Origin: Trichaptum fuscoviolaceum
Taxonomy: Eukaryota > Basidiomycota > Agaricomycetes > Hymenochaetales > Trichaptaceae
NCBI GenBank assembly: GCA_910574455.1
Contig: CAJSYZ010000006.1
Coordinates: 124,001 to 188,000 of the forward strand
Direction of reading: 5' to 3'
Length of the DNA: 64,000 nucleotides
Positions within the stretch are counted from its first letter, which is position 1; the number at the start of each line of letters is the position of its first letter. Below the pieces are notes generated by a model that did not search any database, was not told the DNA's origin, and saw nothing but the letters and a program-made list of their open reading frames with translations. The position numbers and the translations under genes were made by a program. Shown piece after piece: positions 54,960 through 64,000 of this stretch.

Positions 54960-55600
54960 TTCCTGAGTTTGCGGATAGATATATAGTACGAGGCGCACTG
55001 GTCTGATTCTCTAGCCTGAGCCTGAGTCTGGTCGGGTGTCACGGGCACGCTCGTCCGCGTATAAGGAGTTAAAGACCTGGATAACTCATAACTCAGCATC
55101 TCCCTCCTTTCAGCTGTAACGTGTTGAAGACTCTCACGGACTCGGACTTGAGTCTACCACTACGCAGGGGAAAGACAGCCTGAAGTGCGTCTGCGACTGC
55201 AAATCATCTACGATGTTCCGGTGATGACTGCTAAGACTCAGACGTAATCAAGGCCATCCAGCGACGCAGGGTCGACATTGGGCAAGGACGTCGTGTTGAA
55301 CCACGCCGAATTCGAGCCTGTGCGTTCGGATTCCGAGAGGACTCTGCCCCAGAGGTGTAAGTGGACTCGAGTGTTTTCCTCGCTGTATTATGTAGTACCA
55401 TCCTAACTCTTTTAATATCGCTGAGAGAAAACGAAAACGCTTGCGTACCCAATTCAGGTTCGACGTGCTAAGCCGTAGATCAAGGTGTTATAAGAGCTGA
55501 ATGTGATATGAGGAAGCACAAAAAGAAATGGTTGGCCCGGGAGCGCCCTATGTTCGTATTCTACTTACCGAAGCAGTTGATATTTGCAGTATGACAGGAA
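54960..55600 (+). pseudogene. NmrA-like relic beside F-box subfamily A gene
   Basis: Aligns with window positions 60-420. One frame reads LGKDVVLNHAEFEPVRSDSE, the counterpart of ATGKDVVLKN...ATRSYSEE at the left edge. Frameshifts interrupt it. Its place beside F-box genes mirrors the left cluster. Confidence 0.5.
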
Positions 55601-55778
55601 TGGCTGGAGCGCGAACCATAGCTCACTAATAAAGAGAGATGAATAAGTGACTCTAAAAGCCCTCAGATTTATCATTTCGCTTTCAGACTATGATTACAAC
55701 TGCTTCAACGACATAACCTCTGCAATATGTTGTGTACTATGTACCAGATGCGTCATAAAGATAATCAATATACATTCC

Positions 55779-57347
55779 TTACAAGATTAACTCCCTAATA
55801 TTGCTGTGTTCCGTGCATTCACCAACATCGCCATGTTTTTCCGATCTGTATCGGGGTGTCGCTCTCACCATTGTGACCCATGGATGCTCCTCAAAACCTT
55901 CCAGACCGCATTCCGTAAAGGAAAAGTGCGTCAACTCCGACCCCTCTCGTGTCCACCTGTGTTGAACCATTTCTACGATCTCCGACGTCTGTGTTCCGTA
56001 CGGAAGAGAGCACCCTTCGACAATAAGGCACTTCAAATTCGGGCACAAAAGGACATCCCGCATCGTCTGGCCCTCAAACAGCTCGTTTTCTTCGAATGTG
56101 ATCGTTTCATGCAGCTTCTTGAGCAGGAGTGAGCTGTCTGCGAACCGCGTATTGCGGAAGTGCAGATGCTGCAGGTGCGTGCAGAACGCAAGTGTGCGCT
56201 CGAGTTCGTCGTCCGTGAGCAAGTCGTGTTCGATGACGAGCCGCTCCAGAGTACAGCCGGAGACGTGCAGAAACGTCGATGGGCCCGGGTGAATGCGATC
56301 AATAAAAACGACGTCGAAGTCCCAGAAGCCAAAGTCATCAAGTGTGGCTTTGGGCCTCAGGTTGGGATCCGAGACGTAGTACTGGCACAGAATATGGAGC
56401 TCCTTAAGTTGCGGGCACGCAAGGCTGATGAGGAAGGCGTAATGGAGGTCGTCACCGGACCACTCGACCTGCTCTGGATACATGATCGTCAGAGATCTGA
56501 GCTGAGGAAGGACGATACCGTGATTATTGAAGGGCGTTGGGGCACTCCAATCGAGACCGGGATGGATGGTCACGGTGAGGGTTTTAAGGTTCGGTGCGTG
56601 TCGTAGGACGTTGAACCAGCTGTCTGCCAGACCCGTGTCGACAACACCAATATACTCACTCTGCGAGCCCAAGACGTCAAACTGTAGGTGCTCTAGGCTC
56701 GACAACGTCACTCCTTCGTTAAGTTGGATCCGCACATGTCCGGAAATATGACAGGTTCGCAGCCGTTTGCTTGCAGACAGGTCGACAATACCAGTGTCCT
56801 TCGACCTGAACGTGCGTGGGTATGTGATTTGCAGCTGCTCCAGCATGGGCATATCGTCAAGAGACCAGGGCCAAACACCCGGCGTGTGCATGAGAGGGGC
56901 ATCTATCGTGAAGTCCAAGTGTATGTTCCTCCACCGGCGGCGACGCGGAACGATGAACCACAAGTTTCGGCACATGGAGGTCACAGCAACCCAATACTTC
57001 TGTGCAGCAGTACATCCTCGTACAGTAGCCTGGTCCGTGCAAATCGCAATGTCGAGCGGAAGGACGGGACCGCTGCGGGAGATGAAGACCTCGAGAAGAC
57101 GCTGTGCTACGTGCGCGTCGAATTCTTCGTTGACGGATACGTTCACAGTGCTCCAGAACCCATGAAGCCCGAGCGAGACTGCGCGCCAGTGGTGGTTCAC
57201 CTTGGAGGTAGCTAATGGCGCGCAGAGCAGTTGGTTTTGCCTTGGACCTGCTTGGGCGAAGGAAAAGATTCTTTCGAGTATGTCTGGGGGAAAGTATGCT
57301 ATCAAGCTTTTGGGCGGAGGAGAATCTATATGAGTGGTATGTTCCAT
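55779..57347 (-). CDS. F-box/LRR-like protein 6 (subfamily A)
   Basis: Single exon, 522 residues from the ATG at 57347. The open frame extends to 57575, but the added part aligns with non-coding flank of the paralog at 3323-4849, whose start is equivalent to 57347. The F-box is at about 14-67: SLIAYFPPDILERIFSFAQ, then TSKVNHHWRAVSLGLHGFW. The body has LPLDIAIC, HTPGVWPWSLDDMPMLEQL, IVDLSASKRLRTCHISGHV, LSSLEHLQFDVLG, LERLVIEHDLLTDDELERTL and GSELTHFSFTECGLEGFEEHPW. The C-terminal tail differs from the paralog. Adaptor role inferred from family. Confidence 0.86.
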   Translation of the reverse strand: MEHTTHIDSPPPKSLIAYFPPDILERIFSFAQAGPRQNQLLCAPLATSKVNHHWRAVSLGLHGFWSTVNVSVNEEFDAHVAQRLLEVFISRSGPVLPLDIAICTDQATVRGCTAAQKYWVAVTSMCRNLWFIVPRRRRWRNIHLDFTIDAPLMHTPGVWPWSLDDMPMLEQLQITYPRTFRSKDTGIVDLSASKRLRTCHISGHVRIQLNEGVTLSSLEHLQFDVLGSQSEYIGVVDTGLADSWFNVLRHAPNLKTLTVTIHPGLDWSAPTPFNNHGIVLPQLRSLTIMYPEQVEWSGDDLHYAFLISLACPQLKELHILCQYYVSDPNLRPKATLDDFGFWDFDVVFIDRIHPGPSTFLHVSGCTLERLVIEHDLLTDDELERTLAFCTHLQHLHFRNTRFADSSLLLKKLHETITFEENELFEGQTMRDVLLCPNLKCLIVEGCSLPYGTQTSEIVEMVQHRWTREGSELTHFSFTECGLEGFEEHPWVTMVRATPRYRSEKHGDVGECTEHSNIRELIL

Positions 57348-57349
57348 CT

Positions 57350-58079
57350 TCCTAGTGGAAGGGCAGAAGTTGATGGAGGCGGGTGGAGGTGGAAGAATGC
57401 GTGAGACGAGAGAGTTTCCGATGCAACAAAGACTTAGAGTGTGGTTACAGGCTGTGTTTGGTTGAACAAACAAACCACACTGTACACACGTATCGACTTG
57501 AAATGCGAAGGCGAAGATAAATTCTAAGAGTAATGTGTAGTTCGTGACTGCCAATTTATATCTGCTGGTATTCAAGTTTCAGCTTCATTCGAAGGTCGGC
57601 ACAAATATAAGTTGCATCACATACATAAATGATCTCCACCAACCCATTCTCACAGTTTCCAAGAAATACAGACGTCAAGAGAGCCTACTCTGGCTTTCGG
57701 GTGTGTTGCGTCTGAGGCTGTGTTAAGAGGAAGGTTTTTGAGCCCTTGGTTGAGAGGATTATATGTTTACTGCTAGTACTAGCCCCATCCGGGTCTCCAG
57801 GCGGTAAAGTTTTGCATCAGTGGATGATTCTGCTCGGGAAAATCCATTAAAAATGGAAGGAAATGGTCATGCAGCTACTAGTACATGGGTAGCCTATAAA
57901 TGAGTGGGTAGAGAGAAAAGACTCGTAATCTTGTCAGATACTTGAAGATCATGGGGCGCAAACAACCGTAAACAAAAAATGGTTCCGATGCCCACTGGCA
58001 GTCGCGTTAAGTCAACACATGTACTACTCGCTGGCATCTATTATCTGTTTTTCTATTACTCAGTCCTCCGCCTTTTCGC
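57350..58079. other. 5' flank shared with the left cluster
   Basis: Aligns with 4850-5480; no gene is seen. GTGTGGTTACAGGC...GTTTGGTTG near 57437-57465 is a diverged promoter block. Confidence 0.45.
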
Positions 58080-59150
58080 TCTAGCTCTGGATCTTGATTG
58101 AACTAGCTAGGATGAGTGCTTTGCTCATTCTCACTGCTCGAACGCGGTTTTCGACTTTCGACTTTCAAGAAGGCTTCCAGAGCTATAGCAACGCGAACAT
58201 TGCGAAGGCAGATTATCACGACTACGAAAACGAGTCTAGACCAGCATGGGCCTCCGATTAACCGAGCAGGAACTCCGTTATGTGCTCGCGGAACGTAGAC
58301 TCCGGTGAACGAAACCGATGTCGATGATGATTGAAATGGAACAGAATTCCAGTCTGAGTTGCCCGTGAAGACGATCGAAGGCTGGAGTGACGATGGAAAT
58401 GTTCTCTTCATCTAACTCGCTTTGCTGCAAGTCTACTTGAAGGTATGGGGTTTGGCGATGGGGATCTATCACGGTATGTCTTCTCATGCGGTTTTCTTCA
58501 ATGAAGTTTACCTCTCTTTCGTGTCTTTATCTTATGCAGCTGCTTTCTTATGACATTTATGCCGTGCGAGATCGGAAAAGGAGGTGGGCATCCATTGCTT
58601 GTGGACCTAGTGGGAGAAGAAACGCAGAAGACAAGACTCGGAAGAAAAAGGGCAACCTGACTGTCGTTTCTCCTTTCATGCTTTGATTCCAAAGGGCGCT
58701 CTTGATGTACGTTCGGATTGTGGTGGGCATGGTATGGGGTTTAGATGGGCTCAGGCATGGTTGGGCTCTGGTTTGGCAATGGGCAGTGAGTCGCCATCTG
58801 GACATTGCAATAAATTAGGACATCAACTGCAATTCATGCTCACAGAGAAACAAGCAGTCATTCAATTCGATTGCCATCAAGAGAGGGCGCATCGCTGATC
58901 AACTAACTACATTGCCTGACCCTCGCCTGGGCTGTTCACGGCTGTTATCTCCTCTCGTCGTCATATGCAACCCACGCAGCGTACCCATCCTTCGAGGCAC
59001 GGAGAAAGCTTCATTGTGAAAAGCCCAGCAAATGAGGACAACAAGTGTCTGGGCATGAGAGGATTGGAGGAGCTCGTCGTCAGATATATGTAGTGTCGCA
59101 GACGAGAGCGACATTCCAAAGAGAAAAACCTGGCCGCTCGATGATGCATC
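58080..59150 (+). pseudogene. Unidentified three-copy gene relic, copy 3
   Basis: Shares the GACTACGA block (58219), ACCGATGTCGATGATG (near 58315), an exon end before a GTATGT donor at about 58475, a TTATGCAG acceptor near 58541, and the GGGCAGTGAGT block (58785) with copies 1 and 2. The frame is broken and the family unknown. Confidence 0.4.
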
Positions 59151-59746
59151 TCGTCTGAGCGTCGTCCCTTTATTTCTCGAAGCTGAACATCCCGTGCGGT
59201 GTTACGACAGATACAATTTGGGGCTGGGGCGACTGGACGACGCTTCTGCGGTTAAGCCTGCTCCCGTTCATGATGCCGCGGTTGGGAAGCTTGACCGGGT
59301 AAGTAAGTGACTCAACCAGGGTTACCACCGTCAAGGGGCTAGGCGGACAGGGAATCGGAGTTAGGCGTTCAGCCTGGGCCGTCACCTGTTGTGTGCAACG
59401 AAAGGTGTCTGAGGTTTGGAAGTAACACATCATACTTGAGGTATGCTGAGACGCAGCCAGGCTCTTGGAGTAATTAAGGCACTTTTGCTCCGGATACGGT
59501 ACGGTACCACTTCTGTCTATCTTCACGTCTCTAACTACTAGACCCAGATATGACCTTGACTTTGAAATCATGTCAGAGGCTCCTCAAGTGAACTGGTGTC
59601 CATGTTTATCAAACAGAACATCTCAATTGTAGGTCGATCCACTCAGATGGCCACCGCAGCGCCGAAGACCTTGAAGTTCGTTTGAAATGTTTTTAGCAGA
59701 GCAAGAGATAAGTAAGTGTTGTCTGGTATTCGCAATTTAACGCTAA
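59151..59746. other. 3' flank of F-box subfamily B
   Basis: No gene is seen. It aligns with 6560-6780 on the far side of the deletion in the truncated paralog. Confidence 0.45.
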
Positions 59747-61312
59747 TCAAACTACAGACGACTCTACTTTACGCAGTTTGATCCGATTTCTGTACAACCC
59801 GTTCACTGGTCCTTCACGCAGAGTCTGTATTCTAGGATCTTTGCAGACATCTTCAAGATTGCATCTAGCGAACTCAAAGTATTTGAGCCTCGATCCCTCT
59901 TTCTCTAACCTCCCGACAATCATATCCATAACATCCGTCTTCTTGATAGTGAGGGGAATGTGGCAATTGGTCACCTTGAGACTCTCCAGCCTCGGGCAAT
60001 AAACGAGGCTACTGCTGCCTCTGTCAGGAGAAAACGGCAGATGCAGAACCTTGAGGAGATCCGAGTCTTCAGCGAACCTTACACCATTAAAGTGCAGGCA
60101 TCGAAGATTCCGGCAGCGCACTAGTGCGACCTTGAGCTCGTACTCGTAGAACAAGTCGGCTCCGATGACTAGCTGTTCTAGCTTACTGCCGTTGTCGTAT
60201 AGGAACCGGAATAGTCCGATATTAGAAGTCTGCATTTGGAACTCTCCCCTTGCACCCGGTGCGTCGTAGTACTCGCAGGAGATCTTCAGATCCCTCAGTC
60301 CCTTGCACCGTAAGTCATTGAGAAACAGGTACGGTAGCACGGGACTCCACTCCATCTCCATCGGATAGATCACCTGGAGTTTTTCGAGTTGCGGAAGATG
60401 AATAGATGAGCAAGGCTGATTATGGCGGTGAGACCAGTCGAGGCCTGCGCGGGTCGTAACGGACAACTTCTTGAGTCCAGGTGTCTGCCGGAGGACGTCG
60501 TACAAGCTGGTCACCAGCACGCCGTCGTGACTCCCAAAAAGATCGACTTCAAGATTGACGAGGTTCTTGAGGACCAGTCCCTCTGCGACGCAGATCTTCA
60601 AACATCCTACGAAGTGACACTCCTTTATCTGCGCGCTGCAAGCGGAAAGATCGATGACTCCAATTTCGCCTTCGTCGCCGACGGATGGGTAGAGAATGGA
60701 GAGGAACTCTAGCTCGGGCATGTTGTCGAGCCTCCACGGCCAGGTGCCCGGTAACGGCTCCCCGAGCGCACAGGGTTTGTCTATGGGAAAGGACAGATCA
60801 AGATGCCGTAGCCGGTGGCGGATTGGCATGATCAGGCTCATGTACCGATACATCGACGCGGCGGTCAGCTTCTTTCTTGTGAGACGTACTGCAGCGCTAT
60901 CATACTTCGGGTACGGCCTCCGGGAGGCCAAGCGCACATAGTGTGGGTCTGCTATTACTGTGATATCAAGCGGCAGGATGGGGCCGATGCGAGAGAGTAT
61001 TGTCTCTAGGAGGCGGGTCCCTTGGTCCAGCTGTTTCATCGACATGGCATCCGTTACTACTTCAATGGAGGTCCAAAGTCTGTGCCGCCCCAGTGCAACA
61101 TTGCGCCAGTGCGAGCAGACCTGCGTGACACTGCACAGGTGGCTCGGAAGCCTCGCCCCGTGCTCGCCTGGGTATGGATGAATAAAGAAGAATATTATCT
61201 CCAGGATCTCGCCAGCGAGAATGGCGGCTCGCGCTTGCGAGGGAGGGGTCGAATTTGGTAGCCCGGGAGAGTCTGACTTAGTAGAAAATAGCGCTTGAGA
61301 GAGGCTAGACAT
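59747..61312 (-). CDS. F-box/LRR-like protein 7 (subfamily B)
   Basis: Single exon, 521 residues. The F-box is at about 29-86: AAILAGEILEIIFFFIH, a loop, then TQVCSHWRNVALGRHRLW. The body has LPLDITV, LPGTWPWRLDNMPELEFL, GVIDLSACSAQIKECHFVG, LKNLVNLEVDLFG, RQTPGLKKLSVTT and LEQLVIGADLFYEYELKVALVRC. The end is KKTDVMDMIVGRLEKEGSRLKYFEF...DPRI. It is the intact relative of the truncated copy at 6770-7317. TATA (61364-61371) and the shared promoter word (61387-61403) lie upstream. It is divergent from the F-box gene at 61530, with 217 bp between the two start codons. Confidence 0.87.
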   Translation of the reverse strand: MSSLSQALFSTKSDSPGLPNSTPPSQARAAILAGEILEIIFFFIHPYPGEHGARLPSHLCSVTQVCSHWRNVALGRHRLWTSIEVVTDAMSMKQLDQGTRLLETILSRIGPILPLDITVIADPHYVRLASRRPYPKYDSAAVRLTRKKLTAASMYRYMSLIMPIRHRLRHLDLSFPIDKPCALGEPLPGTWPWRLDNMPELEFLSILYPSVGDEGEIGVIDLSACSAQIKECHFVGCLKICVAEGLVLKNLVNLEVDLFGSHDGVLVTSLYDVLRQTPGLKKLSVTTRAGLDWSHRHNQPCSSIHLPQLEKLQVIYPMEMEWSPVLPYLFLNDLRCKGLRDLKISCEYYDAPGARGEFQMQTSNIGLFRFLYDNGSKLEQLVIGADLFYEYELKVALVRCRNLRCLHFNGVRFAEDSDLLKVLHLPFSPDRGSSSLVYCPRLESLKVTNCHIPLTIKKTDVMDMIVGRLEKEGSRLKYFEFARCNLEDVCKDPRIQTLREGPVNGLYRNRIKLRKVESSVV

Positions 61313-61363
61313 TGGTGTGGAACTGAAGAGAGGGAGACGAGCTTGCAGTAAGGTATAGCAGCG

Positions 61364-61473
61364 ATTATAAAGGTTACATTATGTGTGATTCAAGTTGTGG
61401 TTGTGGTGGTGGTGTGGAAGACACACTGTATACGATGTGTTTGTCTCTGTTTGTGCCCACGAACTTGAACCAC
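61364..61473. promoter_or_regulatory. Divergent promoter between two F-box genes
   Basis: Minus side: CAACCACAACTTGAATC (61387-61403) then TTTATAAT (61364-61371). Plus side: GTGTTTGTCTCTGTTTG (61437-61453) and AACTTGAACCAC (61462-61473). Each gene thus has its own copy of the family module, in opposite orientations. Confidence 0.55.
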
Positions 61474-61529
61474 ACCGCTCTTTCTAATAGATATTTCGCA
61501 GAAGCCCGCTCTTCTTCATCTCAGCACCA

Positions 61530-62918
61530 ATGTCCACACTATATTCAGCGCAACCCATTGCAAGTACCATCCCTACTCCGGGTCAACCCCATCACTTGCA
61601 AGGCTGGGCGGCGAATCTTTCTCTCAAGATCCTCGAGCTCATGTTCTTGTATGCCCCGCCAAGCCCAGACGAAGAAGATCCAATGGGTTTTGCACTCCTA
61701 CACGCTCCGCATAACGTATCGCAGGTCTGCCAGAGCTGGCGGATCGTCGCCCAAGGGCGACACGGAATGTGGACCAACATAAGAGTCATAACGTATTTTA
61801 ACACAGAAGAAAAACTCGCGAAAGACCACGATATGGTCGAAACCTACCTGTCACGCAGTGGGTGCATTTTCCCGCTCGAAGTCAGTTTGGTTGTAGGCCC
61901 ACGCTATGCATCACCCGAGGAGAGGCCGACGCCTGACGAACTTGAAACTTCGCGCTCATATATGAGGCTAGGAGCGGCTTCAATGAACCAGTACATGCAC
62001 CTACTCATGCCAGTACGCCATCGCCTACGGAGACTATTTCTGAAGCTTCTGATTGACGATCCGGGTGCGCTCGAGGCGCCACTTCCGGGTGCCCAGACAT
62101 GGAAGCTCGTCAACATGCCCGAGCTTGAACTCCTTTGCGTCACCTTCCCAACGACCAACAAAAGCAGTGAAGCCGGAACCATTGATCTCTCAGCGTGCAG
62201 CGAGCGGTTATGCGAGTGCTACATTTCCGGCTGTTTGAAGGTCTCTCTCGCAGATGGAATAGAGCTTTCGAACCTCACCACTCTTTCCTACAACTTCGCT
62301 GGCAACCACAACAACATGCTGGTCACAAGCTGGTTCAGCAATCTGTCGCGGATGCCCAGGCTGCAGACTTTGGACGTCTCCATTACTGAGGGATTCGACT
62401 GGTTCCTACCTGAGTATTACATTGAGCGTCCGATGCTTGAGGATTTCTCAGTATATTTCACAGCAGAGGCAGCAGAGGAGGAACCTGACTCTCCCGGCAT
62501 CTTCATTGAAGGCCTATGGTGCCCCAAGCTGAAGTCATTTCTTATTGCGTGCAATTATCGGGAATGTCTGGAAGAGAGGAGGACATTCTACGTAGATCAC
62601 GCCCATACCGGACTCTATCGATTCCTGAGAAACAACGGTGGAAAATTGGAGCGTCTGTGTATTGGGTACGACTTGATGTACGAATACGAGCTCGGGAGCG
62701 CACTCGTACACTGTACAAGTCTGCGAAATCCCTTATTTCTACGAATGTGGTTCGCTGAAGACTCAGAGCTCCTCAAGGTTCTAGATCTGGAGCGTATTCT
62801 GGAGGACAGCCAAGTACATGGTGAAGACGTTGCAGGCCCGTACTTTCCAGTGCTGGAGTACCTCACGGCAGCAAAATTGGTATATTCCCGCGAGCAACAA
62901 AACATCGGACTTAATTGA
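61530..62918 (+). CDS. F-box/LRR-like protein 8, frameshifted C-terminus
   Basis: Single exon, 462 residues. The F-box is at about 30-87: AANLSLKILELMFLYAP, a loop, then SQVCQSWRIVAQGRHGMW. The body resembles protein 1: LPGAQTWKLVNMPELELL, TIDLSACSERLCECYISGCLKV, SNLTTLSYNFAG, SRMPRLQTLDVSI and CIGYDLMYEYELGSALVHC. Near 62865 the frame shifts. The ancestral C-terminal block (WYIPASNKTSDLIDM...SKMECLWLYDC) continues in another frame to about 63025, while the annotated frame stops at 62918. The protein therefore lacks the last LRR-like segment. It may still bind Skp1 through the F-box, but loss of the conserved end suggests early decay. Confidence 0.75.
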   Translation: MSTLYSAQPIASTIPTPGQPHHLQGWAANLSLKILELMFLYAPPSPDEEDPMGFALLHAPHNVSQVCQSWRIVAQGRHGMWTNIRVITYFNTEEKLAKDHDMVETYLSRSGCIFPLEVSLVVGPRYASPEERPTPDELETSRSYMRLGAASMNQYMHLLMPVRHRLRRLFLKLLIDDPGALEAPLPGAQTWKLVNMPELELLCVTFPTTNKSSEAGTIDLSACSERLCECYISGCLKVSLADGIELSNLTTLSYNFAGNHNNMLVTSWFSNLSRMPRLQTLDVSITEGFDWFLPEYYIERPMLEDFSVYFTAEAAEEEPDSPGIFIEGLWCPKLKSFLIACNYRECLEERRTFYVDHAHTGLYRFLRNNGGKLERLCIGYDLMYEYELGSALVHCTSLRNPLFLRMWFAEDSELLKVLDLERILEDSQVHGEDVAGPYFPVLEYLTAAKLVYSREQQNIGLN

Positions 62919-64000
62919 TATGGCGGCTGGAAGACGGACAATGGAGGGATCGAAGATGGAGTGCCTTTGGCTCTATGATTGCATTCCAAGGGGACTTGAT
63001 GGGACACGTAGATCCTTGAAATGTTGACGAAGGACTCAGATGCAGCGAGAATCTAGATTCAAATATCTCAAAATACTGCTCAATATCATCATGTAACTTT
63101 TTTATGAGTGCAGAAATAAAATCACATTCAGCTCAATGTTAGCGGGACCATGACTCGTGACAGCTTAAAGCGACGGGGCTACGCAGACGTCGAGTGTTAG
63201 GTAGCATTCTAAGTCTTTATCATCGACCGCGACAACAAGGACAAATTCAAGCCTCAGGACGGGTTTAACAATCGATCAAAGCGGCGAGATGTTTGCAGCT
63301 CCCCGGGAACTTACCCTCTCCAGCTTCCCTTCTATCACCAAGCTGCATATACACCATTGCTTACTTGGAGTCCTTTGTATCGAGGACGGTACGCGAAAGT
63401 CGCTGGCGACAAGTACGAGGGTGGTAATACCGTAAGTCAGTGGCACATAAGTCAATCTTCGGAATTGGAAGGGTAATCATCATCGCTAACTTGGATCTAG
63501 AACCTATTGCATTTCTTCATTGAGATGTGCTCCGGCTCATGAAAATGAGTAACATCGTCAGAATGAGAGTCATTGGAGTAGTTAGAGGGATGGTTGAGCG
63601 AGCGTTGAGTCACCTCTTCGGAATCATCCGGATACCGCCGAGCCTGAGCGTGTCCTGACTCTTGAGTCTTGCGTCCTCACAACTAAACATTGCCAACGTC
63701 GCTGCGACCATTCTCTTTACTTCTACTGGTATATCTAAATCAGCATCATCAGCATCTGAAATACACTACCGTCCGAAAATCTGGATACCAGTGGCAAAAG
63801 ACTTTTCGTCTCCCACGCTCGCCGCTCATCGGTGGATAGATATGGATAGCTGGGCCACGGGCTTGCTCTTACACGAGGCTGAAATTAAAGTGGGCGTCCT
63901 CTGGACTATAAAGAAGGCAGAGGGTGCTCAAGATGGTAGTACCAATGCGACGCCAGCCTTCTCCGACAACGAGTACGACTTAGGACCGACTTTGACCTCA
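62919..64000 (+). other. F-box 3' remnant then degraded flank
   Basis: 62865-63025 holds the out-of-frame C-terminus of the gene at 61530. 63160-64000 has short blocks reminiscent of the three-copy relic (for example GACAACGAGTACGAC near 63968) but no clear gene; it runs to the window edge. Confidence 0.35.

Noticed and set aside
57348..57575. N-terminal extension of F-box protein 6 (76 residues)
   Set aside because: The same stretch in the paralog at 3323-4849 is non-coding flank, and the extension lacks conserved motifs.

Overview
This window looks like nuclear DNA of a mushroom-forming basidiomycete (Agaricomycete). The signs are short introns (about 50-65 nt) with GT..AG ends, a large paralogous family of F-box/leucine-rich-repeat-like genes of the kind expanded in Agaricomycetes, a Plavaka-type transposase, a DUF6532-like TE-associated gene, and a secreted GH18 chitinase with a CBM5/12 tail. 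All assignments come from reading the sequence and from memory of protein families. No database was searched.

Layout. (1) 1-12,400: F-box cluster. It holds intact F-box genes at 1346, 3323 (minus) and 10132 (plus), a deleted F-box copy at 6770-7317, relics of NmrA-like genes (1-640 and 8800-9590), and two copies of an unidentified relic. (2) 12,410-33,000: a 20.6-kb block rich in mobile DNA, bounded by inverted copies of a 13-nt end (CATCAGGGAAACT) with related subterminal repeats. Inside are a 4-exon DEDDy 3'-5' exonuclease gene, a decayed BCS1-like AAA ATPase, a 2.5-kb LTR with a 5-bp target duplication, a 707-aa gene of unknown function, a Plavaka transposase carrying an 818-bp solo LTR in an intron, and a many-exon DUF6532-like gene with an array of micro-exons. 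(3) 34,100-42,950: two tandem copies of a 4.2-4.6-kb unit, each with one F-box gene. Only the first keeps an isoprenylcysteine methyltransferase (ICMT) gene; the second has lost it by a deletion of about 0.93 kb. (4) 43,378-53,780: a complete 10-exon chitinase gene and a 4.2-kb tandem duplication that begins inside its active-site exon. This leaves a second, 5'-only chitinase joined in frame to the tail of an F-box relic. (5) 53,800-54,900: minisatellites. (6) 54,950-64,000: a second F-box cluster (F-box genes at 55779, 59747 and 61530, an NmrA relic, and copies of the unidentified relic) that is a diverged duplicate of the left cluster.

The recurring theme is a birth-and-death F-box family: eight full-length members (one frameshifted near its 3' end), one truncated copy and two 3' relics, spread together with flanking NmrA fragments. 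Most members share an upstream element (AACCACAACTTGAACC, often with GTTTGGCTCTGTT) close to a TATA box, so promoters moved with the coding regions.
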